Source: JBBIPA01 sp963820495 (GTDB lineage: Bacteria > Chloroflexota > Dehalococcoidia > GIF9 > UBA5629). Taken from it: a stretch of 64,000 nucleotides of DNA. Made by a program: the position numbers and the translations under genes. Shown piece by piece: positions 44,153 to 52,696 of this stretch (position 1 is its first letter; each line of letters starts with the position of its first letter). The stretch covers positions 806,001 through 870,000 of the forward strand of contig CAWGAF010000001.1 of the NCBI GenBank assembly GCA_963820495.1. Direction: 5' to 3'. The notes beneath the pieces were generated by a model, which worked only from the letters and a program-made list of their open reading frames with translations, had not been told where the DNA came from and did not search any database.

Positions 44153-45979
44153 TTATACCGACTTTTTCCCGCCCCTCGTCTTTTGCGCCTTCAGTTTTTT
44201 CCTCAGTTCTGTTGTCGCCTTGTGATTCACTTCAAATGACTTTGGATCTATAACAACTCCATAGACGTCTCTAGCCCTTTTAATTGAAATATATTCGTTA
44301 AGAGCATCCTCCTGAACCTTCCCAACCTCTCTATCAAGAGGGTCACCAACGCCGCCACCACCCCCTGACTTGGTCCAAATTATATCCCCTGGTTCAACGT
44401 ACTGGACATCGCAGCAGCGTAGCTGCACATCTTTACCTTTTCGTATTATGCCCAGCCTATTAGGATTCCCCTCTGTGCCCCCCATTAAACCAAGGTTACC
44501 AAACTTTATACCATCAGAATTGCCCGTCATCACGACACAATCAAGAGGCTGCCAAACCTTAGGGTCATAAGTATTCACAATCTTAAAATCAGTGCCCGTT
44601 CCTCCCCTCCATTCTCCGTCACCAGCAGAGTCCGTTAAAATTTCATAATTCAGCCATTTATATGGCGTTTCCCATTCTTCAACTTCTACAGGAGCTCTTA
44701 CAACTGCACCACCAGTATGGCAAGGTCCAAGCCCGTTAGTGCCATCATACCCATATATGGCACCGTTTGAACCGTCCCCGTGAAACGGTGACGCCCAATA
44801 AAATTGGGGGCTTTTAGTCCTTGGGTCAATTTTATTCCGAAGCTTCCCAGTGGTGATAGGACACAAATGCCTAGACCATAAAGCTGAGGTATCCTTCGGC
44901 ACTATCTGACCTAATACGATTTGGACGCATTCCGTTATATGTGTGCCTAGATTGGGAGCCTGTCCAGCGGAAGTAGCCGGATAAGTCGGGTCGAGTACTG
45001 TTCCCTGTTTAGTTATAACAGTCAAACAGTCAAGTAACCCCTGGTTGCGAGGTGTTCCAGGCGGAAGTGACCATGCTACGCCAGTGGTTACAGCCGCCAA
45101 TGTCTGGCCCCTAGGACAGTTGATGAAATCTACCTGTAGGTCACTCTCTGTGAAGTCAAATATCAATTGCCCCTCATCTGGCTTGACGGTGAGGGTCAAT
45201 CTTACCCATACCGGTTTATCGGTAGTTCCGTCCCAGTCTGCAGCTCTTTCTGACTTGTATGTACCCGCTGGCCATGTTGAAATTATTTTCCTTACTGATT
45301 CCTCACTTCGCCTCAGGAGTTCATCACATGCTGCCTGCACAGTATCCTTTCCATAACTTCTAAGCATATCTGCTACCCTCTCCTCAGCCTTTCTCATCGC
45401 CTCAAATGTCAACATATTGTCGGCACGCACCATAGCAGACCCTCTCACATTTCGAAGGATTATGGAGAAAGCCTTCTCATCAATCACACCCCTCTCAATA
45501 ATTTTCACTGGAGGAATCATCAGTCCCTCACCATGGCAGTCATAGGAGCGGGGGTAATAACTACCCTGGAAGGCGCCACCAGAATCATATTCGTGAGTTC
45601 TCAGAAAGCTATAAAATAAAAGCTCGCCCTCGTAAAAGATGGGGCGAACAAAGGACCAATCTGGCGGATGTCCAAAGCGCACAATGAACGGGTCGTTTGC
45701 TACAATAAAGTCATCTTCGTGTATATTCTCACGCCCTAAATAATCCAGCATTCCCTTCAGGCTAACGTCAGCCCCTGCGGTATGAACCGGCATCCAATTG
45801 CCGATGGTCAATGTCCGTTCCTTGTGGTCAAACAATGATGCACCCAGGTCATGGATATGTGCTGTGGGAAAAGAGAAACACTGGCGAAACAGCCTATTAC
45901 CCATCTCTTCATTCAGAGAATATAGTCTGCCTTCAATTAGGGATAGTGTTAAAGGATCTATCGTTTTGTGTTCGCTCAT
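44153..45979 (-). CDS. hydantoinase B/carboxylase-type family subunit (HyuB-like), copy 4
   Basis: This 608-residue paralogue of hyuB1 has NDPFIVRFGHPPDWSF near 96, THEYDSGGAFQG near 130 (Glu in place of Gln) and RGSAMVRADNML near 185. The Gly-rich KSGGGGGVGDPLDRE is near 535. It resembles copy 1 in its first half and copy 3 in its last 30 residues, as patchwork recombination among paralogues would produce. AAGGAGGT precedes the ATG. It begins five bases after hyuA4. Confidence 0.88.
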   Translation of the reverse strand: MSEHKTIDPLTLSLIEGRLYSLNEEMGNRLFRQCFSFPTAHIHDLGASLFDHKERTLTIGNWMPVHTAGADVSLKGMLDYLGRENIHEDDFIVANDPFIVRFGHPPDWSFVRPIFYEGELLFYSFLRTHEYDSGGAFQGSYYPRSYDCHGEGLMIPPVKIIERGVIDEKAFSIILRNVRGSAMVRADNMLTFEAMRKAEERVADMLRSYGKDTVQAACDELLRRSEESVRKIISTWPAGTYKSERAADWDGTTDKPVWVRLTLTVKPDEGQLIFDFTESDLQVDFINCPRGQTLAAVTTGVAWSLPPGTPRNQGLLDCLTVITKQGTVLDPTYPATSAGQAPNLGTHITECVQIVLGQIVPKDTSALWSRHLCPITTGKLRNKIDPRTKSPQFYWASPFHGDGSNGAIYGYDGTNGLGPCHTGGAVVRAPVEVEEWETPYKWLNYEILTDSAGDGEWRGGTGTDFKIVNTYDPKVWQPLDCVVMTGNSDGIKFGNLGLMGGTEGNPNRLGIIRKGKDVQLRCCDVQYVEPGDIIWTKSGGGGGVGDPLDREVGKVQEDALNEYISIKRARDVYGVVIDPKSFEVNHKATTELRKKLKAQKTRGGKKSV

Positions 45980-45984
45980 TGAGT

Positions 45985-48051
45985 TTACCTCCTTATTATA
46001 TAGTTTTCATAGGCGTCAACGGTAAGTTCAGCTCCTTGTGGCACCACTATAGTTGTCTTTGCTTCCTCTACTATCGCTGGACCGGGGATAATGTTGCCAT
46101 GTCGTAGCTTGTCCGCATCGTAGCATGAGGTTTCTACGAATCCCCCAAGTTCTTTAAAATACGCTCGCCGCTTGCGTTTCAGTGCCTTCGATGCATCTTT
46201 AGAAGAAACGGGTTGTTTCTCAAGCTCAACAGGGGGCCTTATTCCTATTGCTTGTAGTTTGAGCGTTGCGAGTACGCTTGGCAAGGCTGGGTCTGACCAG
46301 CCATATAGAGCTCGATGCTTCGCATGGAAATTCCGAATCAACTCTTTAAGAGTCACCTCAGTAAAGGGGTCTCCTTTCCTTGTCTCTGGAAGGGCAATGT
46401 CGATTTCATGGAGCTGTCCATAGTATCGCATCTCGGCTCCACGGATAAGTTTCATGTCCTTCTCAGCTACTCCCTGCCGCGCTAAAACAGTAATCCCTTC
46501 TTCTTCTAAAGAATCGAAGAGACCTTTCACCTTGTCAAAATCCACTTCGAAGTCCCTCTGATAGAGAAAACGGGTTAAGATATATTTATAATCAGCCAGG
46601 GCTGCACCATAGGCACAAAATACGGCAGCCTGCTTGGGTATGTATACCTCTTTTATTCCCAACTTAGCAGCTACAGCAACCGCGTGGACTGGACCAGCCC
46701 CCCCGCCAACAATAAGACTGAAATTCCGAGGGTCGAGCCCTTTTCCAACAGCTACCAAAAAAATCTCCTTCGACATATTAGCTTCTGCTAGGGACGATAT
46801 GGCATGAGCAGCGTCAATCTTATCTATACCGAGCGGTTTAGCTATATTCTCCTCAATAGCTTTCTCTGCTAGACTTATATCTAGTGAGATTGTACCTCCT
46901 AGGAAGTAATCAGCAGGGATATATCCTAGAACCAAATTTGCATCTGTAACCGTAGGCATCTGCCCACCTTTGCCGTAACATACTGGACCAGGGTCAGCAC
47001 CAGCACTAGACGGTCCAACATAAAGCATATTACGCTCGTCAAGCCGGGCAATGCTCCCCCCACCTATTCCTAAGCTGGCTACATCCACTGACTCAGAAGC
47101 ATTTTTGTAGTCTCCTATTTTCATCTCAGTAGTGGTATTAATCGTCCGTCCTGGGAGCATACCTAAATCACAGCTCGTTCCCCCCATATCAAGGACTATC
47201 ACATTTTCAAAGCCGGCTAATCCCCCCAAAAACTGCCCCAATAGAGGTCCTGCAGCTGGCCCCGAGCCTATTAATAGCGCAGGGTTGTCTATACATAAAT
47301 CCTGAGCGGCAACACCACCGGCACAGGTAATAAAAAGTGATGTCCCCTTGAAACTAGCCTCCTTCAATCGCTTATCTAGTGACCTTACAAAACGGGCAGT
47401 CAGAGGCTTCACGTAACCTGCAATTTCTGCCGTACTGAGTCGATCATACTCTATCCATCGCCGCAGAATATGTGAAGACACTACGACATCGGGATACTCG
47501 GTCTTGACGATTTCCGCTGCCTTTTCCTCATGTGCAGGGTTAATATATGAGTGCAAAAAACAGATAATCGGAACTTCAACATTATGCGCTTTAGCCTTTC
47601 TTACAGCTTCAAGCACATCTTTTTTATTCAACGGTGTGAGTATCTCTCCGTCATACTGTATCCGTTCTTCAATTCCAAAGCGTAGATGCCGTGGAGTCAA
47701 ATAACTTGGCGGAGGCACTTTTAGATTGTAGATGTCTTCTTTCCATACCTTGGTACCTAACTCAGGTATATCTCTGAAGCCTTTGGTACAGATCAGGCAA
47801 CATTTTGCACCTTTTTTCTCTAATACGCAGTTTGTGGATAAGGTGGTGCCTATCACCAGTGTAGTTGTACCTGCTAGTAATTCCTGCTCTGTCAACTTAC
47901 GCTGTTGAGCCAAAAGTCCAACACACCCCATTATACTTAGGGATGGGTCAGCAGCATTGGTTGGAAATTTGGCCACGCTCATCTTTCGTTCCTCATCCAT
48001 TAGTACAGCGTCAGTAAAAGTTCCACCGGTATCAATTAGAATTTCGAACAT
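45985..48051 (-). CDS. hydantoinase/oxoprolinase family subunit A (HyuA-like), copy 4
   Basis: This 688-residue protein has DTGGTFTD at 7-14, LDMGGTSCDLG near 288, GIGGGSIARLD near 330 and ADPGPVCYGKGG near 352 (Val for the usual Ala). It is complete and in frame throughout. An AAGGAG is upstream of the ATG. It follows the athB-like gene after 218 nt, which hold no gene that I can see. Confidence 0.9.
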   Translation of the reverse strand: MFEILIDTGGTFTDAVLMDEERKMSVAKFPTNAADPSLSIMGCVGLLAQQRKLTEQELLAGTTTLVIGTTLSTNCVLEKKGAKCCLICTKGFRDIPELGTKVWKEDIYNLKVPPPSYLTPRHLRFGIEERIQYDGEILTPLNKKDVLEAVRKAKAHNVEVPIICFLHSYINPAHEEKAAEIVKTEYPDVVVSSHILRRWIEYDRLSTAEIAGYVKPLTARFVRSLDKRLKEASFKGTSLFITCAGGVAAQDLCIDNPALLIGSGPAAGPLLGQFLGGLAGFENVIVLDMGGTSCDLGMLPGRTINTTTEMKIGDYKNASESVDVASLGIGGGSIARLDERNMLYVGPSSAGADPGPVCYGKGGQMPTVTDANLVLGYIPADYFLGGTISLDISLAEKAIEENIAKPLGIDKIDAAHAISSLAEANMSKEIFLVAVGKGLDPRNFSLIVGGGAGPVHAVAVAAKLGIKEVYIPKQAAVFCAYGAALADYKYILTRFLYQRDFEVDFDKVKGLFDSLEEEGITVLARQGVAEKDMKLIRGAEMRYYGQLHEIDIALPETRKGDPFTEVTLKELIRNFHAKHRALYGWSDPALPSVLATLKLQAIGIRPPVELEKQPVSSKDASKALKRKRRAYFKELGGFVETSCYDADKLRHGNIIPGPAIVEEAKTTIVVPQGAELTVDAYENYIIRR

Positions 48052-48269
48052 TTTAACTCCTTAAGCGTATAGTATTACTTCGGAAACTGTATATAAAAGT
48101 CGACCGTTTTAATGACATGCAGATCTTTTTCTTACTTGTCAGTAGTTTTATCAAATTTATAAGGGGCTTCCAGATTTTATCAAGGCTTTTTAGCCCTGTC
48201 AATGCAGCAACATCGAAGTGTTAGTATCGATTTGGAGAATATGCAGGACCTTTATTGCTTAAACAAAAA

Positions 48270-49094
48270 CTATTTGATTTTAAATAGTTTTATATCCCCA
48301 ACGTTAACATCCCTCTCTGTTGCATCGATCGGCTCCATCATGTAGCTCTGGTATCCTTTTTTCTCTATCAACAAAGAGTAAGTTCCTGACTTTAATTCCT
48401 CAAACCAAAAGTCTCCAAATCTGTCTGTCTTAATCGTAAATTTATCACCTGTTTCCAGGTTCTTCAGTGTTGCTGTTGCCCCTTCGGTACACTCATCTTC
48501 CTCTAAATCGTATACCGCCCCAGCAATAAACTTCTTGGGCAAGCCAATATAATAAACCCTGGGCTTAACCTTCAGGTCGGGCCTCAGCGGTCCTGCTTTA
48601 CTTATCAGGTCTTTCAGGTCTTTTTCTTCACCAAAGGTGAAGGCTCCCGTGGGGCAAGCATCAGAACACCTTGTCTCTTTCCAGCCCTTGTCCAGCAGAT
48701 GAGCGCAGAACGTACACTTTTGCGCAATGTTGAGGTCACCGTTGAAATAAATTACCTTATAGGGGCAGGCCTCAATACAGGACTTGTGGCCTCGGCACTT
48801 CTCAGGGTCTATTATCACGATGCCATCATCCCTTTTGTATATTGCTTGAACGGTACATGCCTTAATGCACGGTGCTTCATCACAATGCTGGCAGATATCA
48901 TGGTGATAGGTGATTCTCACCTTAGGAACCGTACCCCTGACCATTTCATTAATCTTGGTCCAGAATTGGCCAGTGTCCGGTTGTGGCTTGGCATAGGGTG
49001 TCCAATCATTTCCCACATGCTCATCCTTGCATACTATCTGGCAGTTATAGCATCCATTACACTTGTTAAGATCTATGACCAAAACTTTACCCAT
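48270..49094 (-). CDS. transhydroxylase beta-subunit-like iron-sulfur protein with C-terminal Ig-like domain (AthB family)
   Basis: The 274-residue protein has four Cys groups, starting CNGCYNCQIVC near 13, CQHCDEAPCIKAC near 66, CRGHKSCIEAC near 98 and CTFCAHLLDKGWKETRC near 125. From about residue 190 a beta-sandwich domain follows (GAVYDLEEDECTEGATATL and the Gly-Tyr-rich ELKSGTYSLLIEKKGY). Pyrogallol-phloroglucinol transhydroxylase of Pelobacter acidigallici has a beta subunit of the same length and layout, ending VDLGFIKL; here the end is VNVGDIKLFKIK. It conducts or buffers electrons for the molybdenum subunit, whose stop codon ends one base before this ATG. Confidence 0.85.
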   Translation of the reverse strand: MGKVLVIDLNKCNGCYNCQIVCKDEHVGNDWTPYAKPQPDTGQFWTKINEMVRGTVPKVRITYHHDICQHCDEAPCIKACTVQAIYKRDDGIVIIDPEKCRGHKSCIEACPYKVIYFNGDLNIAQKCTFCAHLLDKGWKETRCSDACPTGAFTFGEEKDLKDLISKAGPLRPDLKVKPRVYYIGLPKKFIAGAVYDLEEDECTEGATATLKNLETGDKFTIKTDRFGDFWFEELKSGTYSLLIEKKGYQSYMMEPIDATERDVNVGDIKLFKIK

Positions 49095-49095
49095 T

Positions 49096-51717
49096 TTAAT
49101 GCTCCTTCTTCATAAAATAATCTACACAGAGTCCTGCAGTTGGATGGAACGGCCTGTTGAATGCTTCAGGATATTTCTTCCTCAATTCATCTAGATTAGC
49201 CCGTTCTACCTCAGCCAGATAACCACTCACTACATGCCCAGTCGCATTTGGAGAAGTAATTTTACGTGGACATATTGTGTTGATCGCACCACCTCTATCC
49301 AAAACTCCAGGAACTATCGGGTCGTACTTTGAACCATGGTCTATGGATATTGCTCCAGGCATCATTCTCTCTGTCACATAAGCGCCAGCAAGAACTTCTC
49401 CTCTTTCATTGTAGATCTTAACTACATCCCCATCCTCTATACCTCTTTTAGCAGCATCCACCGGGTTAATCCAAACCGGGTGGTACTGATAACCATCAGG
49501 GCCTCTTACCTTGCATGTTCTTACTTCCCTAAACCAGGTGACATCCTCATGCTGCGCATGAACCCCCCATCTGGGATGATTCGACATAACCAGCAGAGGG
49601 AATTGCTTTGCTCTGGGATGTTGCAGGCTTTCCTGATGCGTTTTTCCATATGGTATCCACTTCGGATACGGTGGCCTTTCTTCATCGTCAGGAAACTTTT
49701 CGGCTAGCCTCTGCGAATAAAACTCCAGCTTACCACTCGGCGTAGTTAGCGGATTATTTTCTGGATCCTCGTAAAACTTGCTTAAGCCAGGAGGATACTT
49801 TTCCCACTGTGGATCAGTTGGGACAACAAAATAGCCCTTCTCTTTGAATTCGTCATAGTTGATGTATCTTGTAATGCCAGAGGTGTCAAAGCCAAATTTT
49901 ATCCATTCACTAATAGATTTGCCTCCTGTGTACTTATCCAGCAACCCCAGACGCTCGGCTATCATGCCCACTATCTCATAATCGCTCTTGGACTCTCCCA
50001 AAGGTTCAATACATTTCTCCTCGTATTGAACCGTCCTAAATTCACCACACAAAGCATCCATTGATATATCTTCTTCTTCAAACAGTGTGTTAGCCGGTAG
50101 TATTACATCGGCGAAAAGACAATCATTCTCAAACCAGGGATGTTGGGCTAACATAAACTCTATCTTGGGACTCCTATAAGCGTCAATAAAGCCATTGCTA
50201 TTATTCCAACATGTTATTAAACAGGGGCTGTCAGTCCATATCATATGAATCTCAGAACATCCCTTTTCAGGGTGGTTGTACTTAACAAACTGATTTTCTA
50301 CCGGTTCATCGAAGACCGTGGTACTGTACCAGCTAATCGGCGGATTGAGAATTGCTTCGTGAGTAAGAAGTTTGGGTATTATTTGTGAAGGTTTAATTAA
50401 AGAGAATTTCCAGAACCCCCGCTGTGCGCCGCGTGTATCTGGAATTACCTCGCTTTGAGGCATCGCCGTTGTTTCATGCAAGTGGAAATGACCCCATTCG
50501 AACATCTTGAGCTGGTGACGGCCTGGTTTTCCCAAACCCTGCATTCCCAACAGTATGACCTCTAGCCTAGCAGGTTCAGTCGAATATGGTCCTCTGATGC
50601 CGGCCCCCCCATTGTTATGCACCGTCGACGTCACTTTAGATGCCCATTCCCTGGCCAAAGCCTTAATTATCCTCGACGGAACCCCGGTAATCTCTGCAGC
50701 CCATTTCGGCGTCTTGGGAATCCCATCCTCTTTACCCAGAACATAGTCCTTTACCTTGTCAAATCCAACTGAATGCGTCTTCAAATAATCCTTATCATAA
50801 GTTTCTTCCGTAATCCAAACATAGGCTATGGCAAGGTGAAGCGCGGCATCAGTGCAAGGCAGTATCGGTATCCACTTATCAGCATGAACCGCCGCAGCAT
50901 AATTTAAGTCAGGACAAATAAAGATAGATTTAATCCCAAGCTCTTTGAACCAGAACATTAATCTACTTGGCGTTTGTCCCCCCCATCCCCACGACGTCGT
51001 CTCAACATCACTCCCCCAGTGCAAAAGAAGCTCACCATTCTGCGCAATGTCGGGCACTGCGTTAGTAAGGGGCATCTGTTGACCCAAAGGCTCACATCCC
51101 CATACATGCTTGGCACCCCACCACCAACCCTCCCAGCTATCAGGGTTCCTGGTCTGCATGGTATAGCCCCCCATATGCTCAAGCAGCGTTGTGGAACATC
51201 CGTGAGGACCATGCACCTGTTTACTTTCACCGTGTCCCTCTGCCTGGGTAAGTATTGCAGATGGCCCATACTTCTTTTGAACCCTCTTTATTTCGCTGGT
51301 TATTATATCTAATGCCTCATCCCAGGATATTCTGACGTAACCACTAACACCACGATTATATGTATTCCTCTCACCTTTGGGATCAAAATCTACTCTTTTT
51401 AGAGGGAATAAAATCCTGTTGGGAGAATAAATACGCTTCTTATAAGCCAAACTAAGAGGAGGCAGTAATGTTTTCATAACTGGTTCGAAAGTCTTGCCAC
51501 GCGCCTTAATCTTCCAACCTCTGAATTGAGCGGGATCATATTTCCAATCGAGATGTAGAGGCCTGAGCCTGATTATCTTGCCATCTCGAATGTCTATCGC
51601 CGTCACATTTGCGCCACTTCCAAAAGAGCAGAAGCCAACATTCTTAATAGTAGTCTTTTCTTCTCCTTCTTTTTTCCCTGACTTCTGTGGCCTGCCAGTT
51701 TCTTTCTTTGTTTCCAT
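49096..51717 (-). CDS. transhydroxylase alpha-subunit-like molybdoenzyme (AthL family)
   Basis: The 873-residue protein matches, in length and along its whole course, the large subunit of pyrogallol-phloroglucinol transhydroxylase (about 875 residues). Points of match are WKIKARGKTFEP near 64, NPDSWEGWWWG at 191-201 and SDYEIVGMIAERL near 585. As in that enzyme, the N-terminal Fe-S Cys motif is absent (CSFGSGANVTAIDIRDGK). Asp193 and Ser194 correspond to the catalytic Asp and Mo-ligand Ser as I recall them, and a His in AEGHGES is kept. The Tyr-containing VGYRH segment reads VHGPHG here. A related but different polyhydroxylated or oxidised ring substrate is therefore likely. There is no Tat signal. 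It is the first gene of the long minus-strand series. Confidence 0.85.
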   Translation of the reverse strand: METKKETGRPQKSGKKEGEEKTTIKNVGFCSFGSGANVTAIDIRDGKIIRLRPLHLDWKYDPAQFRGWKIKARGKTFEPVMKTLLPPLSLAYKKRIYSPNRILFPLKRVDFDPKGERNTYNRGVSGYVRISWDEALDIITSEIKRVQKKYGPSAILTQAEGHGESKQVHGPHGCSTTLLEHMGGYTMQTRNPDSWEGWWWGAKHVWGCEPLGQQMPLTNAVPDIAQNGELLLHWGSDVETTSWGWGGQTPSRLMFWFKELGIKSIFICPDLNYAAAVHADKWIPILPCTDAALHLAIAYVWITEETYDKDYLKTHSVGFDKVKDYVLGKEDGIPKTPKWAAEITGVPSRIIKALAREWASKVTSTVHNNGGAGIRGPYSTEPARLEVILLGMQGLGKPGRHQLKMFEWGHFHLHETTAMPQSEVIPDTRGAQRGFWKFSLIKPSQIIPKLLTHEAILNPPISWYSTTVFDEPVENQFVKYNHPEKGCSEIHMIWTDSPCLITCWNNSNGFIDAYRSPKIEFMLAQHPWFENDCLFADVILPANTLFEEEDISMDALCGEFRTVQYEEKCIEPLGESKSDYEIVGMIAERLGLLDKYTGGKSISEWIKFGFDTSGITRYINYDEFKEKGYFVVPTDPQWEKYPPGLSKFYEDPENNPLTTPSGKLEFYSQRLAEKFPDDEERPPYPKWIPYGKTHQESLQHPRAKQFPLLVMSNHPRWGVHAQHEDVTWFREVRTCKVRGPDGYQYHPVWINPVDAAKRGIEDGDVVKIYNERGEVLAGAYVTERMMPGAISIDHGSKYDPIVPGVLDRGGAINTICPRKITSPNATGHVVSGYLAEVERANLDELRKKYPEAFNRPFHPTAGLCVDYFMKKEH

Positions 51718-52112
51718 TTACGTATCCTCCAGATTTATTTTTTTGCAAAACAACGAACTAGGTTAACACACTACTTTTGTTGCTGTCAATATGATTCGTC
51801 TGCTAATTTGTCATTAAATTTTGCATAAGCCTCCTTTCTTCGGGGCATCTATGAGAAAGGGCTGGGTCGTTGCTTTCAACTAATACCCAGCCCTTTCCCT
51901 TTTAGGAGGAAAAACAAGGATTTTTGCTGGCATCCCTATCTGCTCATGAATATATTAACAGGCAAATATTAAGATTCTGTGTATATGATGTGAAATATTG
52001 ATGAATATTCGGAACTCAACATTTATCACATAGCCACAAGCATGATAAAAGTCACATACAAAACCGTATGTTTGATTTAACATATTTAATATGATGAAAA
52101 GGAGGTGAAAAC
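51718..52112. other. divergent intergenic region, 395 nt
   Basis: This spacer holds the athL-like gene's RBS, the 12-bp hairpin at 51856-51896 and AT-rich DNA before the SHOCT gene. A plus-strand AGGAGG at 51905 is followed only by a 26-codon frame from a TTG, which I do not call. Promoters for both directions should be here. Confidence 0.4.
51856..51896. terminator. 12-bp terminator-like hairpin
   Basis: AAAGGGCTGGGT pairs perfectly with ACCCAGCCCTTT across a 17-nt loop. CCCTTTT follows on the plus strand. No plus-strand gene precedes it, so it may instead lie in the leader of the athL-like transcript and act there. Confidence 0.5.
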
Positions 52113-52337
52113 ATGGGACCATGGATGATGGGGAGTTACGGATGGGGCTGGTTTATGCCGGTTGTGATGATTGTCTTTTGGGGACTGGTTATCTGGGGCA
52201 TAGTAGCACTAGTACGCTATGTAGTCTCGTCCAGCAACAAACATAAGGATTCAGCTATGGAAATTCTAAAGGTGCGATATGCCCACGGTGAAATAAACAA
52301 AGCCGAATACGAAGAGAAAAAGAAAGATTTGATCTAA
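52113..52337 (+). CDS. small membrane protein with SHOCT domain
   Basis: This 74-residue protein has one membrane helix (residues 12-38, rich in Trp, Gly and Val). After a short polar linker comes a SHOCT motif, AMEILKVRYAHGEINKAEYEEKKKDL. SHOCT segments occur at the ends of many small bacterial membrane proteins and probably mediate oligomerisation. A strong AAGGAGGTG precedes the ATG. It is a single gene, closed by the hairpin at 52382. Confidence 0.85.
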   Translation: MGPWMMGSYGWGWFMPVVMIVFWGLVIWGIVALVRYVVSSSNKHKDSAMEILKVRYAHGEINKAEYEEKKKDLI

Positions 52338-52381
52338 ATACTCCACAAAAATAGCCAATAGTTAGCGACGACTAAGCCAGC

Positions 52382-52414
52382 AAGAATCCTTAGATTCAGA
52401 ATCTAAGGATTCTT
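52382..52414. terminator. long terminator hairpin after the SHOCT gene
   Basis: A 16-nt inverted repeat (AAGAATCCTTAGATTC and GAATCTAAGGATTCTT) is separated by one base, so about 14 bp with a small loop. TTTATT follows. It begins 44 nt after the SHOCT stop. Confidence 0.7.
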
Positions 52415-52658
52415 TATTCTGCCCTATTCCTCAAGTTACCGAGTATAGAAAAGTCCAGTAGGAGATTATTGCTTGAATAGCTGTTGTAACAATTATTTTG
52501 ATAGCTTCAAGAAGACACAGGGTTAAAAGCAATTAAATCACGCACGTAGGTTATTACTTAATTCCCCAAGCCGCAATAACCGAAAAATATATTCATTCGA
52601 ACAAATTATCTAATTCATAGGATTGTACAATTGAAAGTTTTGGAGCGCAAGCAAAAAA

Positions 52659-52673
52659 CCATATAATATATGG
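52659..52673. promoter_or_regulatory. palindrome overlapping a TATAAT box before the candidate selenoprotein
   Basis: CCATAT-AAT-ATATGG is a perfect 6-bp inverted repeat that contains a consensus TATAAT (52662-52667), 30 nt upstream of the ATG at 52697. The -35 region is poor (TTTGGA at 17 nt). A dimeric regulator bound here would block or aid the promoter. Confidence 0.45.
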
Positions 52674-52696
52674 TCAGGGAAACGCTCTATTGATCT

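Noticed and set aside
44153..48051. Calling the hyu pairs acetone or acetophenone carboxylase outright
   Set aside because: HQYD-type motifs point that way, but no small third subunit is present and hydantoinase-type enzymes have the same two-subunit size.
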